Positions 37,974 through 39,451 of a stretch of DNA of 39,451 bases are shown here, piece by piece. The DNA is taken from IMG/VR virus record IMGVR_UViG_3300047277_000010, positions 1 to 39,451 of that record; one strand, written 5' to 3'. Both the position numbers and the translations under genes were made by a program. The notes below the pieces were generated by a model that saw only the letters and a program-made list of their open reading frames with translations, had not been told where the DNA came from and ran no database searches. Within the stretch, counting starts at the first letter, position 1, and each line of letters begins with the position of its first letter. This stretch comes from a virus.

Positions 37974-39451
37974 TTAAGCCGAATGTGAATTAAACCCGGT
38001 TGGATCAATAGATTCTATATCAAACTTAATTTTATATCTAAATTCCCGATCAAATTTAACTCTATATGCGTCTTCAACATCATAGCTTAATAATAATTTA
38101 AATTCTCTGTCCCAATTTACTTTAGCTTTGGTTAAGGACGTAATGTATGGGTAAACATGATCAAGTAAACCGGTTAATTGTAAACTTAGTAAATCAACTT
38201 TTACTAAGTTTGTTACCCCACCATGTGTTGATGTGATGCTATGACCAACGAGGTTAACCGGGAATGTAGCAACTTCTGCACCAAAACTACTAGTAATACT
38301 AAAACCATCTAGTTGATATCTTGTTAATGCTGATGGTTGTCCAAAATCACTAGTGATATTATGACCAGTTAAAAATATTGTTTCATCTGGTGTGTCAACA
38401 CCAAAACTACCGGTAATATTGTTGCCGGTTAAGTTTATTGTTTGTGATTTGGCAAATGTTCCAAAATCACTAGTGATATTATGACCAGTTAAAAATATTG
38501 TTTCAGCTGGTTTATCGACACCAAAACTACTGGTAATATTGTTACCAGTTAAGTTTATTGTTTGTGATTTGGTAAATGTTCCAAAATCACTGGTAATATT
38601 ATGCCCAGTTAAAAATATTGTTTCATCTGGTGTGTCAACACCAAAACTACCGGTAATATTGTTACCAGTTAAGTTTATTGTTTGTGATTTGGTAAATACA
38701 CCAGAACCACTAGTGATATTATGACCAGTTAAAAATATTGTTTCAGCTGGGTTATCGACACCAAAACTACCGGTAATATTGTTGCCGGTTAAGTTTATTG
38801 TTTGTGATTTGGTAAATGTTCCAAAATCACTGGTAATATTGTGACCAGTTAAAAATGCACTTTGTGTTGCAAATAATGAATTGGTTGTGTTGGTAATGGT
38901 GTTGCCGGTTAATGTTATTACTTGTGTTTTTGTAAATTCACCAACACCAATGGATATAACATTGCCTGTTGGTATAATTTCTTGTAATTTGGTAAATACA
39001 CCAGAACCACTGGTAATATTATGACCAGTTAAAAATATTGTTTCAGCTGGGTTATCGACACCAAAACTACTGGTAATGGTATTACCTGTTAATGGTACAA
39101 CTTGTGTTGTTGTGAGTGTACCGAAACTGCCGGTTATAACATTGCCAGTAATAAATGCACTTTGTGTTGCAAATAATGAATTGGTTGTGTTGGTAATGGT
39201 GTTGCCGGTTAATGTTATTACTTGTGTTTTTGTAAATGAACCAAAACTACTGGATATAACATTGCCTGTTGGTATAATTTCTTGTAATTTGGTAAATACA
39301 CCAGAACCACTGGTAATATTATGACCAGTTAAAAATATTGTTTCAGCTGGGTTATCGACACCAAAACTACTGGTAATATTGTGGCCAGTTAATTGCTCAA
39401 CTTGTATTCTTGTGAGTGCACCAAATACGCTGGTAATTGTGTTGCCTGTAA
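37974..39451 (-). CDS. Repeat-rich fibre-like structural protein (5' end missing)
   Basis: An uninterrupted minus-strand frame ends at TAA 37976-37974 and runs off the right edge (at least 491 residues). No start is inside the window. Except for about the last 80 residues it is built from 20-residue repeats with the core LTGxNITxxFG, in alternating versions. The non-repetitive C-terminus (VKVDLLSLQLTGLLDHVYPY, then AKVNWDREFKLLLSYDVEDA) ends GFNSHSA. Position before gp13 corresponds to the T4 baseplate/fibre/whisker genes. Similar glycine- and threonine-rich repeats occur in structural proteins of aquatic T4-like phages. A long beta-solenoid or fibrous shaft is inferred, and the exact part is unknown. 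Confidence 0.8.
   Translation of the reverse strand, partial: TGNTITSVFGALTRIQVEQLTGHNITSSFGVDNPAETIFLTGHNITSGSGVFTKLQEIIPTGNVISSSFGSFTKTQVITLTGNTITNTTNSLFATQSAFITGNVITGSFGTLTTTQVVPLTGNTITSSFGVDNPAETIFLTGHNITSGSGVFTKLQEIIPTGNVISIGVGEFTKTQVITLTGNTITNTTNSLFATQSAFLTGHNITSDFGTFTKSQTINLTGNNITGSFGVDNPAETIFLTGHNITSGSGVFTKSQTINLTGNNITGSFGVDTPDETIFLTGHNITSDFGTFTKSQTINLTGNNITSSFGVDKPAETIFLTGHNITSDFGTFAKSQTINLTGNNITGSFGVDTPDETIFLTGHNITSDFGQPSALTRYQLDGFSITSSFGAEVATFPVNLVGHSITSTHGGVTNLVKVDLLSLQLTGLLDHVYPYITSLTKAKVNWDREFKLLLSYDVEDAYRVKFDREFRYKIKFDIESIDPTGFNSHSA
38221..39451 (-). repeat. Nested 60-bp/120-bp coding repeats in the fibre gene
   Basis: About 20.5 in-frame 60-bp units, all exactly 60 bp long. 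From about 38341 to 38860 two unit types alternate (LTGNNITGSFG and LTGHNITSDFG versions), giving a 120-bp period. The segment 38851-39060 recurs almost identically at 39151-39360, a 300-bp higher-order duplication. The first units (38221-38340) are the most diverged. Confidence 0.9.

Noticed and set aside
38221-39451. Regularly spaced repeats resembling a CRISPR array, and small plus-strand frames inside them
   Set aside because: The repeats are contiguous 60-bp units without unique spacers and keep one open minus-strand reading frame with a repeated 20-residue protein motif. The plus-strand frames (for example 38539-38724) are shadows of it.

Overview
The window is a contiguous piece of an AT-rich, T4-like myovirus genome (tailed phage, contractile tail). 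Essentially every protein-coding gene lies on the minus strand, packed with 1-20 nt overlaps or short gaps. The gene set is the T4 core: DNA polymerase gp43, clamp gp45, clamp loader gp44/gp62, helicase gp41, UvsX/UvsY/UvsW, gp46/gp47, sigma gp55, RegA, and head, neck and tail genes gp13-gp23. Several proteins resemble the forms found in T4-like phages of marine and freshwater bacteria more than those of coliphage T4. Examples are the roughly 440-residue capsid protein, the paired glycosyltransferases and the 20-residue-repeat fibre. A YibB-like protein and consensus sigma70-type promoters point to a Gram-negative host, but the host cannot be named from the sequence.

Reading in transcription order (right to left), 37974-39451 is the 3' part of a large repeat protein, probably fibre or neck/tail-associated. 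It is followed by the late morphogenesis block: gp13, gp14, gp15, gp16, gp17, gp18, gp19, gp20, small prohead/internal-protein candidates, gp21, gp22 and gp23. A GIY-YIG homing-type endonuclease, a HAD phosphatase and a second tail-tube-fold protein come next. Perfect T4-type late promoters (TATAAATA on the minus strand) precede many of these units. A UUCG-loop terminator follows gp23.

From about 22.3 kb down to 3.2 kb is the replication, recombination and regulation block: uvsY, uvsW, a small Sm-like protein, gp55, gp47, gp46, a DUF4338-like protein, a glycosyltransferase, a DUF5664-like protein, gp45, a DsbA-like protein, gp44, gp62, regA, dCMP deaminase, a small protein, a tRNA, a second Sm-like protein, gp43, uvsX, a small protein, gp41 and a second DUF4338-like protein. 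Here the promoters are host sigma70-like (TTGACA or TTGCC[A/T], 16-17 nt spacer, TATAAT). The left end (1-3225) is accessory: a protein of unknown function, two glycosyltransferases and a YibB-like protein cut by the window edge.

The least expected signal is a pair of about 150-nt intergenic repeats (19855-20013 and 22321-22469) that flank uvsY-uvsW-Sm-like. Each carries a sigma70-type promoter pointing to the plus strand, against all the genes. Each is followed by a conserved, partly compensated multi-hairpin structure, which makes them candidates for an undescribed phage small RNA. Other points of interest are two diverged DUF4338 (DruA-type) paralogues, T4-like capsid-targeting N-termini on a HAD phosphatase and on small proteins near the head genes, and nested 60/120/300-bp repeats in the fibre gene. 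No stretch longer than 300 bases lacks a gene.
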